Source of the DNA: Maritimibacter sp. DP1N21-5
GTDB lineage: Bacteria > Pseudomonadota > Alphaproteobacteria > Rhodobacterales > Rhodobacteraceae
Assembly (NCBI RefSeq): GCF_019218295.1
Contig: NZ_JAHUZF010000006.1
Coordinates: 1,302,001-1,366,000 of the forward strand
Length of the DNA: 64,000 nt
Reading direction: 5' to 3'
Position 1 is the first letter of the stretch; every line of letters starts with the position of its first letter. A program made the position numbers and the translations under genes. Under the pieces are notes generated by a model. It saw nothing but the letters and a program-made list of their open reading frames with translations, had not been told where the DNA came from and made no database searches. Below, piece after piece: positions 47,490 to 55,722 of this stretch.

Positions 47490-48380
47490 ATGAGCACAGC
47501 CGCGATGCGCGCGCAGATGAAAACCGGCAAGGGCTTTATCGCGGCCCTCGACCAATCCGGCGGCTCGACACCCAAGGCGCTGCGCCTCTACGGGATCGAG
47601 GAAAGCGCCTATGGTTCGGAAGACGAGATGTTCGACCTCATCCATGCCATGCGCGCGCGCATTGCACAGGCGCCTGATTTCACCGGCGACAAGGTGATCG
47701 GTGCGATCCTCTTCGAAATGACCATGGACCGCGATATCGGTGGCAAACCGTCGGCCGCCTACCTGTGGGAAGAACGCCGCGTCGTGCCTTTCCTCAAGGT
47801 CGACAAGGGGCTCGAGGCCGAGGAGAACGGCGTCCAACTCATGAAACCGATGCCGGGTCTCGACGAACTCCTCGACCGCGCCGTGGCGCAGGGCGTCTTC
47901 GGCACCAAGATGCGCTCCGTCATCTCCGCCGCAAACAAGGCCGGGATCGACGCCATCGTCGCCCAGCAATTCGAGGTAGGCGACCAGATCCTCGCCAAGG
48001 GGCTCTGCCCGATCCTCGAACCCGAAGTGACCATCACCATCGCCGACAAGGCCGAGGCCGAGGATCTGCTCAAGACCGCGATCCTGAAACACCTCGACGC
48101 GCTCCCCGAGGGCACCGAGGTCATGCTGAAACTGTCTCTCCCCACCAAGCCCGGCCAATACGCCGAGCTTATCGCCCATCCCAAGGTCCTGCGCGTCGTG
48201 GCGCTGTCGGGTGGCTACGGGCGTGACGAGGCCAATGACCTTCTGTCGAAGAACGAAGGCATGATCGCAAGCTTCTCGCGCGCTCTGACCGAAGGTCTCT
48301 CGGCGCAGCAATCGAACGAGGACTTCAACGCGACCATCGGTGCCGCCATCGACGGCATCTATCGCGCCTCGATCACCTGA
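47490..48380 (+). CDS. fda: Fructose-bisphosphate aldolase class I
   Basis: Schiff-base aldolase splitting fructose 1,6-bisphosphate. The 296-residue protein belongs to the bacterial class I group, with [17 protein letters not shown] near residue 14, [11 protein letters not shown] near 98 and the Schiff-base lysine in [10 protein letters not shown] near residue 213; GYGRDEAND is the phosphate site. It follows pgk and is closed by a terminator-like hairpin. A metal-dependent class II aldolase may also exist elsewhere in the genome. Confidence 0.93.
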   Translation: MSTAAMRAQMKTGKGFIAALDQSGGSTPKALRLYGIEESAYGSEDEMFDLIHAMRARIAQAPDFTGDKVIGAILFEMTMDRDIGGKPSAAYLWEERRVVPFLKVDKGLEAEENGVQLMKPMPGLDELLDRAVAQGVFGTKMRSVISAANKAGIDAIVAQQFEVGDQILAKGLCPILEPEVTITIADKAEAEDLLKTAILKHLDALPEGTEVMLKLSLPTKPGQYAELIAHPKVLRVVALSGGYGRDEANDLLSKNEGMIASFSRALTEGLSAQQSNEDFNATIGAAIDGIYRASIT

Positions 48381-48388
48381 GCCTTTCA

Positions 48389-48408
48389 TCGTTCTGAAAA
48401 TACTCAAG
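48389..48408 (+). repeat. AT-box of the composite intergenic repeat family
   Basis: The sequence tcgttctgaaaatactcaag, 8 bp after the aldolase stop, matches the box at 50547-50566 at most positions. It is followed at once by the hairpin at 48413. Confidence 0.6.
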
Positions 48409-48412
48409 GAAG

Positions 48413-48441
48413 CGGCCGCCATCACGCGGCCGTTTTCCGTT
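48413..48441 (+). terminator. Terminator-like hairpin between converging aldolase and AidB-like genes
   Basis: CGGCCGC (48413-48419) and GCGGCCG (48426-48432) form a 7-bp stem followed by TTTTCCGTTTC. It terminates the aldolase transcript and directly abuts the stop codon of the opposing gene. Confidence 0.75.
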
Positions 48442-50052
48442 TCAAAGCCGCGCGAGCAGGCCCTCGGTATCGAGCCCCGCGACCGCGCCGGGCACCAGAC
48501 CCCGCTCCATCGACACCCGCGTCGCGATCCAGCCGTCGGCTACGGCGGGCTGCCCCTCACGGATCAAGACGCTCGCCACCAGAAGCCCCGCGAGGCTCTC
48601 GACGAACCAGCGCGCCTCCGCCTCGTCCGGGAGTCCCGGCCAGCGCGCGAGATGCGCGGCGAGCCCCGCGTCGTAGCGCCGGTCGGCCCCGGTCGCGGCC
48701 TGCAGTTCTTCGCGCAGCGTGTCACACGCCAAGGGCTCCCGCGCCAGAGTGCGCAGGATATCGAGGCAGATCACGTTGCCCGATCCTTCCCAGATCCCGT
48801 TCAGGGGCGCCTCGCGGTAGAGCATCGGCATAGGCGTCTCCTCGACATAGCCCATGCCCCCGAGGCACTCCATCGCCTCCACGATCACCACCGGCGCGCG
48901 TTTGTTCGACAGGAACTTGGCCAGCGCCACCGCGATCCGCGCGAAGGCCCGGTCGCCCTCGCCCCGCGCGTCAAAGGCCCGCGCCGCCCGCATCCCGAGC
49001 GCGAGCGCCCCTTCCCAATCGAGCACCAGATCTGCGACGACCGCCCGCATGAGGGGCTGGTCGATGAGCCGGCGCTGAAACGTGCGCCGCCCGGACATCC
49101 AGTGGTTGACCTCGACCAGCGCCGCCCGCATCAGACCTGCTGGCGCCATCGCGGTGTCGAGCCGGGTGTGATGCACCATCTCGATGATCGTCGCGACCCC
49201 GCGTCCTTCTTCACCCAGACGATACGCCAGCGCGCCGTGATACTCGATCTCGGAACTGGCGTTGGCGCGGTTGCCGAGCTTGTCCTTGAGCCGTTGCAGC
49301 CGGATCCCGTTGCGCCCCTCCTCGGTCCAGCGCGGCACGAGAAAACAGGTGAGCCCGCCCTCGGCCTGCGCGAGAGTCAGAAAGCCGTCGGACATGGGCG
49401 CCGAACAGAACCACTTGTGCCCCGTCAGCCGATAATCGTCGCCGTCGCGAACCGCGCGCGTCGAGTTGGCCCGCACATCCGAGCCACCCTGTTTTTCCGT
49501 CATCGCCATGCCAAGCGTCGCCGACCGTTTCTCGCCGACTGGTGCGATCGTGGAATCATAGTCGTCGGACAAAAGCTTCGGCCGCCAGAGCGCCGCCAGA
49601 TCGGGCGCGGCTTCGAGCGCGGGCACGGCGGCATAGGTCATCGTGAGCGGACAACAGACCCCAGGCTCGACCTGTGAGAGCATATAGACCATCGCGGCAT
49701 GGGCTGCATGCCCGCCCTCTCCGCCAGCCCAGGCCACATTGGCATAGCCCGCCGCCGTCCCCGCCCGCATCACCTCGTGATAGCCCGGATGGAAGCGGAC
49801 CTCATCCAGCCGCCGCCCGGCCCGGTCAAAAAGGTGCAACTCCGGCGGATGTGCCCGCGCGGCCTCGCCCGCCGCCCGCAGCGCCTCGGCCCCGAAAGCC
49901 GCGCCTGCCGCGGCCGCAGCCGCTTCATCGCCGCCCGCCGCCCGCAACCAATTACGAAGCGCGCGGTCCCCTTGCCAAAGGTCCCCCGCCGGGGGCGGAC
50001 CCGGCTGGTTCTCGACCTCATGTGTGCCTAGGGATGTGACGGGTGCGGGCAT
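48442..50052 (-). CDS. AidB-like acyl-CoA dehydrogenase family protein
   Basis: FAD-binding protein of the acyl-CoA dehydrogenase fold, 536 residues, close in length to E. coli AidB (541). The AidB-type motifs are GMAMTEKQGGSDVRANSTRA near residue 185, GHKWFCSAPMSDGFLTLAQ near 215, LKDKLGNRANASSEIEY near 258, EAMECLGGMGYVEE near 395 and NGIWEGSGNVICLDILR near 418. In E. coli AidB is part of the adaptive response to alkylation damage; here no ada or alkB is nearby, so the role is inferred. The start at 50052 has GGAGG seven bases upstream, better than the ATG at 50058. It diverges from the FtsB-like gene. Confidence 0.88.
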   Translation of the reverse strand: MPAPVTSLGTHEVENQPGPPPAGDLWQGDRALRNWLRAAGGDEAAAAAAGAAFGAEALRAAGEAARAHPPELHLFDRAGRRLDEVRFHPGYHEVMRAGTAAGYANVAWAGGEGGHAAHAAMVYMLSQVEPGVCCPLTMTYAAVPALEAAPDLAALWRPKLLSDDYDSTIAPVGEKRSATLGMAMTEKQGGSDVRANSTRAVRDGDDYRLTGHKWFCSAPMSDGFLTLAQAEGGLTCFLVPRWTEEGRNGIRLQRLKDKLGNRANASSEIEYHGALAYRLGEEGRGVATIIEMVHHTRLDTAMAPAGLMRAALVEVNHWMSGRRTFQRRLIDQPLMRAVVADLVLDWEGALALGMRAARAFDARGEGDRAFARIAVALAKFLSNKRAPVVIVEAMECLGGMGYVEETPMPMLYREAPLNGIWEGSGNVICLDILRTLAREPLACDTLREELQAATGADRRYDAGLAAHLARWPGLPDEAEARWFVESLAGLLVASVLIREGQPAVADGWIATRVSMERGLVPGAVAGLDTEGLLARL

Positions 50053-50148
50053 GGTCATTCCTCCTGCCGCGACCCTACGCCCGGAGCGCGACGCCACAAA
50101 GCCTGACGTTGCGGGGGTTTATTTCGAAGTCGTGACCTGAAGGGGATT

Positions 50149-50203
50149 CACAGGGCGAATCGCCTGTGTCATAGTGCTGGAAAGGCACCCGGAAGAGGTG
50201 CCT
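50149..50203. promoter_or_regulatory. Two inverted repeats in the aidB-like/ftsB-like divergent region
   Basis: CACAGGGCGA/TCGCCTGTG (50149-50158, 50160-50168; one bulged base) and AGGCACC/GGTGCCT (50183-50189, 50197-50203) lie between the divergent starts. They could be operators or leader hairpins of the FtsB-like gene at 50236. No known motif was recognised. Confidence 0.35.
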
Positions 50204-50235
50204 CGATACGAGCAGTTCAAAGGCAGATCAGGATC

Positions 50236-50538
50236 ATGCGCGGCTTTCGCAAACAATCCGGCTTCGGTGGCGTGCTCTACTTCCTCGGGCTGATCTGCGC
50301 CGGGACCTATTTCACCTTCGCCTCCGTTCAGGGCGACTACGGCCTGTTCCGCCGGATCGGCATCGACGCCGAGGCGCAGGTCCTGCGCGAAGAGCGCGAC
50401 CGGCTCGCCGCCGAAATCGAGGTCCTCGAAAACAAGACCCAGCGCATGTCCGACGGCTTCCTCGACCTCGACCTCCTCGACCAGCAGGCGCGCTCGGTCC
50501 TGGGCATGGTGCGCGCCGACGAAATCGTGCTGCGCTAA
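50236..50538 (+). CDS. Septum formation initiator protein (FtsB/DivIC-like)
   Basis: Small bitopic division protein of 100 residues. It has a short cytoplasmic N-terminus, one transmembrane helix (about 11-30, GGVLYFLGLICAGTYFTFASV) and a periplasmic coiled coil (about 45-72, EAQVLREERDRLAAEIEVLENKTQRM), followed by LDLLDQQARSVLGMVRADEIVLR, the usual FtsB/DivIC end. It would bridge FtsL and FtsQ in the divisome. In alphaproteobacteria it typically lies just upstream of pdhA, as here. Confidence 0.9.
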   Translation: MRGFRKQSGFGGVLYFLGLICAGTYFTFASVQGDYGLFRRIGIDAEAQVLREERDRLAAEIEVLENKTQRMSDGFLDLDLLDQQARSVLGMVRADEIVLR

Positions 50539-50546
50539 GCCCTTCA

Positions 50547-50605
50547 TCGCTTTCCAAATACCTCAGGGGGGTCGCGCGGCACGCGCGAGGGGGACAGCGT
50601 CCCCC
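50547..50605 (+). repeat. Composite intergenic repeat after the FtsB-like gene
   Basis: The box tcgctttccaaatacctcag (50547-50566) is followed by GGGGGG and hairpin GGGGGAC/GTCCCCC (50589-50595, 50599-50605). More GC palindromes continue to about 50690. This gap (50539-50796) has no supported gene. Confidence 0.65.
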
Positions 50606-50753
50606 GCCGCCGGGACAGCGCCGAAGGCGATGCCCGGCAAAGCCTGCGCGCGAAGCGCACAATCCGGCACCGTCCGGACCACGCGGCACACCGCGCGAAA
50701 TCACCTCGCGAAAATCCATGCTCGCCTCACGATCAATTTTCGTTTATGAGATA

Positions 50754-50767
50754 GTTTAACGTTAAAC
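50754..50767. promoter_or_regulatory. Perfect 14-bp palindrome upstream of pdhA (operator candidate)
   Basis: GTTTAACGTTAAAC is self-complementary over all 14 bases, stands in a locally AT-rich stretch and lies 29 bp before the pdhA start. A CG at the centre of an even palindrome is typical of LacI-family operators. A half-site AATTGGTTTAAC on the minus strand also recalls the AATTGGT half of E. coli PdhR sites. The regulator is not in the window. Confidence 0.55.
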
Positions 50768-50796
50768 CAATTTTCGGAACGTGGAGGAGAGGCCCC

Positions 50797-51786
50797 ATGG
50801 CGACCGCCAAAAGCGCCAAAAAATCAAACACATCCAAGGACGAATTGCTGCAGTATTACCGTGACATGCTGCTCATCCGTCGATTCGAGGAAAAGGCCGG
50901 CCAGCTCTACGGAATGGGACTCATCGGCGGGTTCTGTCACCTCTACATCGGGCAGGAAGCCGTCGTGGTGGGCCTCGAGGCCGCCGCGGACGAAGGCGAC
51001 AAGCGCGTGACCTCCTACCGCGACCACGGCCACATGCTCGCCTGTGGCATGGACCCCAAGGGCGTGATGGCCGAACTCACCGGGCGTGAGGGCGGCTATT
51101 CCAAGGGCAAAGGCGGCTCGATGCACATGTTCTCGACCGAACGCCATTTCTACGGCGGCCACGGGATCGTAGGCGCGCAGGTGCCGATCGGCGCTGGGCT
51201 TGCCTTCTCGGACATGTACAAGGGCACCGACCGCGTCACCTTCACGTACTTCGGTGACGGCGCCGCCAACCAGGGCCAGGTCTATGAGACCTACAACATG
51301 GCCGAACTCTGGAACCTGCCGGTCGTCTTCGTGATCGAGAACAACCAATATGCAATGGGCACTTCGGTCAAGCGGTCGACCAAGTCGCCGTCGCTCTGGG
51401 AACGGGGTGCGGCCTACGGCATCGAGGGCGAAGAGGTCGACGGGATGAGCGTGCTCGCCGTCAAGGAAGCGGGCGAGAAGGCCATCGCGCACTGCCGCGC
51501 CGGCAAGGGCCCCTACATTCTCGAGATGAAGACCTACCGCTACCGTGGCCACTCCATGTCCGACCCCGCGAAATACCGCACCCGCGAAGAGGTGCAGAAA
51601 ATGCGCGACGAGAAGGACCCGATCGAGAACGTCCGCGAGATGCTCCTCACCGGCAAACATGCCAGCGAGGACGAGCTCAAGGCGATCGACAAGGAGATCA
51701 AGGACATCGTCAACGAGGCCGCGGAGTTCTCCCGCGAAAGCCCGGAACCGGCGCTCGATGAGCTCTGGACCGACATTTACGCCTGA
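50797..51786 (+). CDS. pdhA: Pyruvate dehydrogenase E1 component, alpha subunit
   Basis: Alpha subunit of the thiamine-diphosphate-dependent E1 enzyme that decarboxylates pyruvate. The 329-residue protein has the TPP motif [31 protein letters not shown] starting near residue 153, the phosphorylation-loop-like [15 protein letters not shown] near 249 and [12 protein letters not shown] near 45. GTGGAGGAGAGG gives a strong ribosome-binding site. It heads the pdhA-pdhB-pdhC operon with gaps of 20 and 12 bp, preceded by a clear palindrome. Confidence 0.97.
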   Translation: MATAKSAKKSNTSKDELLQYYRDMLLIRRFEEKAGQLYGMGLIGGFCHLYIGQEAVVVGLEAAADEGDKRVTSYRDHGHMLACGMDPKGVMAELTGREGGYSKGKGGSMHMFSTERHFYGGHGIVGAQVPIGAGLAFSDMYKGTDRVTFTYFGDGAANQGQVYETYNMAELWNLPVVFVIENNQYAMGTSVKRSTKSPSLWERGAAYGIEGEEVDGMSVLAVKEAGEKAIAHCRAGKGPYILEMKTYRYRGHSMSDPAKYRTREEVQKMRDEKDPIENVREMLLTGKHASEDELKAIDKEIKDIVNEAAEFSRESPEPALDELWTDIYA

Positions 51787-51806
51787 GTGACGAGGGAGAG
51801 AGACAG

Positions 51807-53204
51807 ATGGCAACCGAAATTCTCATGCCCGCACTGAGCCCGACCATGGAAGAGGGCACGCTGACCAAATGGCTGGTGAAAGAGGGCGACGAAGTGAAGA
51901 GCGGCGATATTCTCGCCGAGATCGAGACCGATAAGGCGACGATGGAATTCGAAGCCGTGGACGAAGGCGTCGTGGGCAAGATCCTGATCGCCGAAGGCAC
52001 GGAAGCGGTGAAGGTGAATACCCCCATCGCGGTGCTCATCGAAGAAGGCGAAAGCGCCGATGACATTCAGGCGTCCTCCGGCGGGGAAAGCTCCGGCGGC
52101 GACACGTCCGAGGCCAAGTCGGACGACGCTCCGTCGGACGAACCCGTCGCTTCCAACCCCGGGTCGGCCACCATGCCCGAACCCGAGACCCCCGAGGATC
52201 CCGAGATCCCCGAGGGCACCGAGATGAAGACCCAGACCGTGCGCGAAGCCTTGCGCGATGCCATGGCCGAGGAAATGCGCTCGGACGAGATGGTCTTCCT
52301 CATGGGCGAGGAAGTCGCCGAGTACCAGGGCGCCTACAAGGTGTCCCAGGGTCTGCTCGATGAATTCGGCTCAAAGCGCGTGATCGACACGCCGATCACC
52401 GAGCACGGCTTTGCCGGTCTCGCCGCGGGCGCCGCGATGGGCGGCCTTCGCCCCATCGTCGAATTCATGACCTTCAATTTCGCGATGCAGGCCATCGACC
52501 ACATCATCAACACCGCTGCCAAGACGCGCTACATGTCCGGCGGCCAGATGAGCGTGCCAATCGTGTTCCGTGGCCCCAACGGTGCCGCCGCCCGCGTGGC
52601 CGCTCAGCACAGCCAAGACTACGCAGGCTGGTATGCGCAGATCCCGGGGCTCTGGGTTGCGATGCCCTACTCTGCTGCCGACGCCAAGGGGCTCATGAAA
52701 TCCGCGATCAAGTCGGACAACCCAGTCGTCTTCCTCGAGAACGAACTGCTCTACGGGCAGTCCTTCGAGGTGCCGGTGCTCGATGACTATACGGTGCCGT
52801 TTGGTAAGGCGCGGATCTGGCAGAAGGGCGACGATGTCACCATCGTCTCCTTCGGGATCGGCATGAAATACGCGCTCGAGGCGGCGGCAAAGCTCGCAGA
52901 AGACGGGATTTCCGCCGAGGTCATCGACCTGCGCACCCTGCGTCCAATGGACACCAAGACCGTGGTGGAAAGCGTCAAGAAAACCAACCGCTGCGTGACG
53001 GTGGAAGAAGGCTGGCCGGTGGCGTCCATCGGGTCCTACCTGTCGTCGGTCATCATGCAGGAGGCCTTTGACTACCTCGACGCGCCGGTCATCACGCTCA
53101 CGGGCAAGGACGTGCCCATGCCCTATGCCGCGAACCTCGAAAAGCTCGCGCTCGTCACCACCGCCGAGGTCGTCGAGGCGGCCAAGTCGGTCTGCTACAA
53201 ATAA
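51807..53204 (+). CDS. pdhB: Pyruvate dehydrogenase E1 beta subunit with N-terminal lipoyl domain
   Basis: Beta subunit of E1, 465 residues because of an added lipoyl domain. Residues 1-78 are a biotinyl/lipoyl domain with the lipoate-accepting Lys43 in [12 protein letters not shown]. An acidic linker follows (about 80-140, rich in Ser, Asp, Glu and Pro). The transketolase-like E1 beta domain (about 143-465) has [37 protein letters not shown] and [12 protein letters not shown]. This architecture is established in alphaproteobacteria such as rhizobia. The lipoyl domain is nearly identical to that of pdhC downstream, pointing to an intragenic copy or gene conversion. Confidence 0.96.
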   Translation: MATEILMPALSPTMEEGTLTKWLVKEGDEVKSGDILAEIETDKATMEFEAVDEGVVGKILIAEGTEAVKVNTPIAVLIEEGESADDIQASSGGESSGGDTSEAKSDDAPSDEPVASNPGSATMPEPETPEDPEIPEGTEMKTQTVREALRDAMAEEMRSDEMVFLMGEEVAEYQGAYKVSQGLLDEFGSKRVIDTPITEHGFAGLAAGAAMGGLRPIVEFMTFNFAMQAIDHIINTAAKTRYMSGGQMSVPIVFRGPNGAAARVAAQHSQDYAGWYAQIPGLWVAMPYSAADAKGLMKSAIKSDNPVVFLENELLYGQSFEVPVLDDYTVPFGKARIWQKGDDVTIVSFGIGMKYALEAAAKLAEDGISAEVIDLRTLRPMDTKTVVESVKKTNRCVTVEEGWPVASIGSYLSSVIMQEAFDYLDAPVITLTGKDVPMPYAANLEKLALVTTAEVVEAAKSVCYK

Positions 53205-53216
53205 GGGGGAACGGAT

Positions 53217-54524
53217 ATGCCAACGGAAATCCTGATGCCCGCACTTTCTCCGACGATGGAGGAAGGCACGCTGGCCAAGTGGCTGGTGAAAGAGGGCGAC
53301 GAAGTCAAATCCGGCGATATCCTCGCCGAGATCGAGACCGACAAGGCCACGATGGAGTTCGAGGCCGTGGACGAGGGCGTGATCGGCAAGATCCTCGTGG
53401 GCGACGGGTCGGAAGGCGTCAAGGTCAACACCCCCATCGCCGTGCTGCTGGAAGAGGGTGAAAGCGCGGACGACATTGGCGACGTGTCGGCCAAGCCCGC
53501 AGCCCCCGCCAAGTCGGAAGAGAAAGCCGAAGCCAAGGCCGAAGCGCCCAAGGCCGAAACCAAGGCTCCTGCGGCAGGCAAGGACGACAAGGGTGGTCGC
53601 ATCTTCGCTTCGCCCCTCGCCCGCCGGATCGCGGCGGACAAGGGCATCGACCTGTCGGCGCTCAAAGGCTCCGGCCCCAAGGGCCGGATCGTGAAGGCCG
53701 ACGTCGAGAACGCCAAACCCGGTCAAGCGCCTGCGAAGTCGGATGCACCCAAAGCCGAGGCAGCCAAAGGTGCTTCCCCGGCCCTCGCCGCTGGTCCGTC
53801 GACCGATGCCGTCCTCAAGATGTATGAGGGTCGGCAGTTCGAAGAGGTCAAGCTCGACGGGATGCGCAAGACGATTGCCGCGCGTCTTACCGAGGCCAAG
53901 CAGACCATCCCGCATTTCTACCTGCGCCGCGACATCAAGCTCGACGCGCTGATGAAATTCCGCTCGCAGCTCAACAAGCAGCTCGAGGGGCGCGGAGTGA
54001 AGCTGTCGGTCAACGACTTCATCATCAAGGCCTGCGCGCTGGCCCTGCAATCCGTGCCGGACGCGAATGCGGTCTGGGCAGGCGACCGGGTGCTCAAGCT
54101 CAAGCCCTCGGATGTGGCGGTCGCCGTCGCCATTGAGGGCGGGCTGTTTACGCCGGTTCTGAAGGATGCCGACATGAAGTCGCTGTCGGCGCTGTCGGCC
54201 GAGATGAAGGACCTCGCCACTCGCGCCCGCGACCGCAAATTGGCACCCCACGAATATCAGGGCGGCAGCTTCGCGGTCTCGAACCTCGGCATGTTCGGCA
54301 TCGACAACTTCGACGCGGTGATCAACCCGCCCCACGGCGCGATCCTCGCGGTCGGGTCGGGCGTAAAGAAGCCGGTCGTGAACGATGCGGGTGAGATCGA
54401 GGTGGCGACCGTGATGAGCGTGACCTTGTCGGTCGATCACCGGGTCATCGACGGGGCGCTCGGGGCGGAACTGCTCAAGGCCATCGTCGAAAACCTCGAG
54501 AACCCGATGGTGATGCTCGCCTGA
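53217..54524 (+). CDS. pdhC: Pyruvate dehydrogenase E2, dihydrolipoamide acetyltransferase
   Basis: Core acetyltransferase of the complex, 435 residues with a single lipoyl domain (1-78, lipoate on Lys43 in [12 protein letters not shown]). An Ala/Lys/Glu-rich linker leads to the peripheral subunit-binding domain (about 128-163, [19 protein letters not shown]). The catalytic domain (about 205-435) ends with the active-site [16 protein letters not shown]. Linker composition and lengths are normal. No lpd (E3) follows within the operon; a terminator closes it. Confidence 0.97.
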   Translation: MPTEILMPALSPTMEEGTLAKWLVKEGDEVKSGDILAEIETDKATMEFEAVDEGVIGKILVGDGSEGVKVNTPIAVLLEEGESADDIGDVSAKPAAPAKSEEKAEAKAEAPKAETKAPAAGKDDKGGRIFASPLARRIAADKGIDLSALKGSGPKGRIVKADVENAKPGQAPAKSDAPKAEAAKGASPALAAGPSTDAVLKMYEGRQFEEVKLDGMRKTIAARLTEAKQTIPHFYLRRDIKLDALMKFRSQLNKQLEGRGVKLSVNDFIIKACALALQSVPDANAVWAGDRVLKLKPSDVAVAVAIEGGLFTPVLKDADMKSLSALSAEMKDLATRARDRKLAPHEYQGGSFAVSNLGMFGIDNFDAVINPPHGAILAVGSGVKKPVVNDAGEIEVATVMSVTLSVDHRVIDGALGAELLKAIVENLENPMVMLA

Positions 54525-54545
54525 TCGGCTGCATCCGCGAAACAG

Positions 54546-54576
54546 GGGCCGCGCAGACACCTGCGCGGCCCTTTTT
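54546..54576 (+). terminator. Rho-independent terminator of pdhABC
   Basis: Perfect 11-bp stem GGGCCGCGCAG/CTGCGCGGCCC (54546-54556, 54561-54571) with a 4-nt loop, followed by TTTTTC. Confidence 0.92.
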
Positions 54577-54678
54577 CATGCGGTGCGGGGAGCGGTAATA
54601 TTCAGCTTTCTTGATGTGTCTCAAAGTGAAGGCGCGGTGAGCGCGATAGCAGAAGGAAAATTCACAGGAGTTTTCCCG

Positions 54679-55020
54679 ATGGACTATGCTTCCTACCTCG
54701 CCAATACGGCCGCCAACCTGGACAAGGTCCGGAAGATCGAGCCGGAGACCGCGGCGGGCTTTGCCGCCATGCACCGGGCGGCCTTTTACGACGGTGACGT
54801 GTCCAAGAAACACAAGGAACTCATGGCGCTGGCCATCGCGGTCGCCAAGGGCTGCACCGACTGCATCGGGTTCCACGTGCGAGCGGCGATAAAGGCCGGT
54901 GCCACGCGCAAGGAGATGACCGAGATGATCGCGGTCGCAGTGCTGATGGGCGGGGGCCCAGCCTACATGTACGGAGCCCATGTGATCGAGGCCTACGACC
55001 AGATGGCGCAACCGGCCTGA
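54679..55020 (+). CDS. AhpD/carboxymuconolactone decarboxylase-like protein
   Basis: A 113-residue cytoplasmic protein of the CMD/AhpD fold. The redox motif is AKGCTDCIGFHVRAAIKAGATRKEM, with Cys59 and Cys62 and His66, as in AhpD-type alkylhydroperoxidase proteins. The ATG at 54679 has AGGAG upstream; an open frame starting at 54583 runs through the pdh terminator and was rejected. It is monocistronic, ending before a strong terminator. Likely role is peroxide or thiol redox chemistry; the partner is unknown. Confidence 0.88.
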   Translation: MDYASYLANTAANLDKVRKIEPETAAGFAAMHRAAFYDGDVSKKHKELMALAIAVAKGCTDCIGFHVRAAIKAGATRKEMTEMIAVAVLMGGGPAYMYGAHVIEAYDQMAQPA

Positions 55021-55040
55021 GCGCAGCCACAAGGCAAAAG

Positions 55041-55085
55041 AAAAGAGCGCGGGGTCTGTCACCCGGCGCTCTTTTGAATTTCTTT
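55041..55085 (+). terminator. Rho-independent terminator after the AhpD-like gene
   Basis: Stem AAAAGAGCGC (55041-55050) / GCGCTCTTTT (55066-55075) with a 15-nt loop that can pair further, followed by GAATTTCTTT. Confidence 0.85.
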
Positions 55086-55150
55086 CGGTCTTTGCGACCT
55101 TTTTTCTGCCTACCTCAGGCACCCGACGATGCGGGTGAGTTTGCGACCCT

Positions 55151-55219
55151 CAGGCCGCGATGGCCACCGCGTAGAGCGCAGCGAAACCGAGCACAGTGGC
55201 AATCCACATACGAAGCATG
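55151..55219 (-). CDS. 22-residue membrane peptide
   Basis: The ORF reads MLRMWIATVLGFAALYAVAIAA, a single hydrophobic helix after a basic start. AAGGAACGGGGACCATC upstream supplies a GGGGA ribosome-binding site. A second peptide of exactly the same length lies 255 bp upstream on the same strand. It is too short for family assignment; the arrangement with good ribosome-binding site and its noncoding surroundings argue for a real small membrane protein. Confidence 0.45.
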
Positions 55220-55272
55220 ATGGTCCCCGTTCCTTGTTTTTGATGGGCACACTCTTACTTGGCTTTTGACGA

Positions 55273-55455
55273 ATGTCATTGTTTGAGATCAAACATGCGC
55301 GAGCTTTCGCCTATGATACCCGGCGGATCATATTCCCGAGCGATTTCAATGGAGTTTACGTCTGGGAAGGATGGGGTCGATGGGTCAGTTCCGGGGCTGC
55401 GCCCAATGCCCAAAATGAACCCGGGGTCGCAATCCTGCGCCCCGGGTTCAACTAA
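55273..55455 (+). CDS. Doubtful 60-residue ORF
   Basis: An ATG at 55273 opens a 60-codon frame (MSLFEIKHARAFAYDTRRII at the start, aromatic residues GVYVWEGWGRWV in the middle). There is no clear ribosome-binding site and the 3' end runs through the inverted repeat at 55417-55449. I know of no homologue. It fills the space between the two tiny minus-strand ORFs; it is listed only because the region is otherwise empty. Confidence 0.2.
   Translation: MSLFEIKHARAFAYDTRRIIFPSDFNGVYVWEGWGRWVSSGAAPNAQNEPGVAILRPGFN
55417..55449. repeat. 10-bp inverted repeat
   Basis: GAACCCGGGG (55417-55426) and CCCCGGGTTC (55440-55449) pair perfectly with a 13-nt centre. It lies just downstream of the 55475-55543 ORF on its strand and could end that transcript, although only weak T-richness follows. 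Confidence 0.5.
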
Positions 55456-55474
55456 TCAGGACTCCCACCGTTCG

Positions 55475-55543
55475 TCAGACGAGCATGGCAAGCGCCGCGC
55501 TGGCGGCGACCCAACCGAAGGTGATGATGGCGAAGGGTTTCAT
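55475..55543 (-). CDS. 22-residue membrane peptide with EcfG-like promoter
   Basis: The ORF reads MKPFAIITFGWVAASAALAM plus LV, one hydrophobic helix after a lysine. TTGGGAG lies eight bases before the ATG. A GGAAC-N17-CGTT promoter match lies 54 bp upstream of the start codon. Together with the equal-sized peptide at 55151 it forms a small-membrane-protein pair. Function unknown. Confidence 0.45.
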   Translation of the reverse strand: MKPFAIITFGWVAASAALAMLV

Positions 55544-55596
55544 TGCAGTCTCCCAAGTGTCTCGATGGCCCGACAATGGCGGGCGGTTGCTTAGGA

Positions 55597-55622
55597 AACG
55601 GTGAAGCCCCCGCGAAAGTTCC
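55597..55622 (-). promoter_or_regulatory. EcfG-like stress promoter candidate
   Basis: On the minus strand GGAAC (55618-55622) and CGTT (55597-55600) are separated by 17 bp, an exact match to the consensus of the alphaproteobacterial general-stress sigma factor EcfG. It points at the 22-residue ORF ending at 55475. Chance occurrence of nine fixed bases is not negligible. Confidence 0.35.
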
Positions 55623-55645
55623 AAGGCGCAGCGACCAGATGTTGT

Positions 55646-55679
55646 AAAAATGAAAGCGGCCCCCACTAGGGAGCCGCTT
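55646..55679 (-). terminator. Rho-independent terminator of cysE
   Basis: On the minus strand AAGCGGC (55673-55679) and GCCGCTT (55654-55660), with the inner CCC/GGG extending the stem, are followed by TCATTTTT. Confidence 0.8.
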
Positions 55680-55722
55680 CGTCACATCTCTCGCGAAGTT
55701 GACGCCGCCAGTCGTGCCGCGT

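Larger units (their letters stand above)
55086..55722. other. 637-bp region with only tiny ORFs
   Basis: Between the AhpD-like terminator and cysE there is no ordinary-sized gene. It contains two 22-residue membrane-peptide ORFs on the minus strand (55151-55219 and 55475-55543), a doubtful 60-residue plus-strand ORF, an inverted repeat at 55417-55449, an EcfG-like promoter and the cysE terminator. Base composition is less GC-rich than the neighbours around 55220-55380. Confidence 0.6.

Noticed and set aside
50600..50719. Arg/Cys-rich ORFs in the gap after the FtsB-like gene
   Set aside because: They are made of GC palindromes of the repeat element, with no ribosome-binding site or plausible protein.
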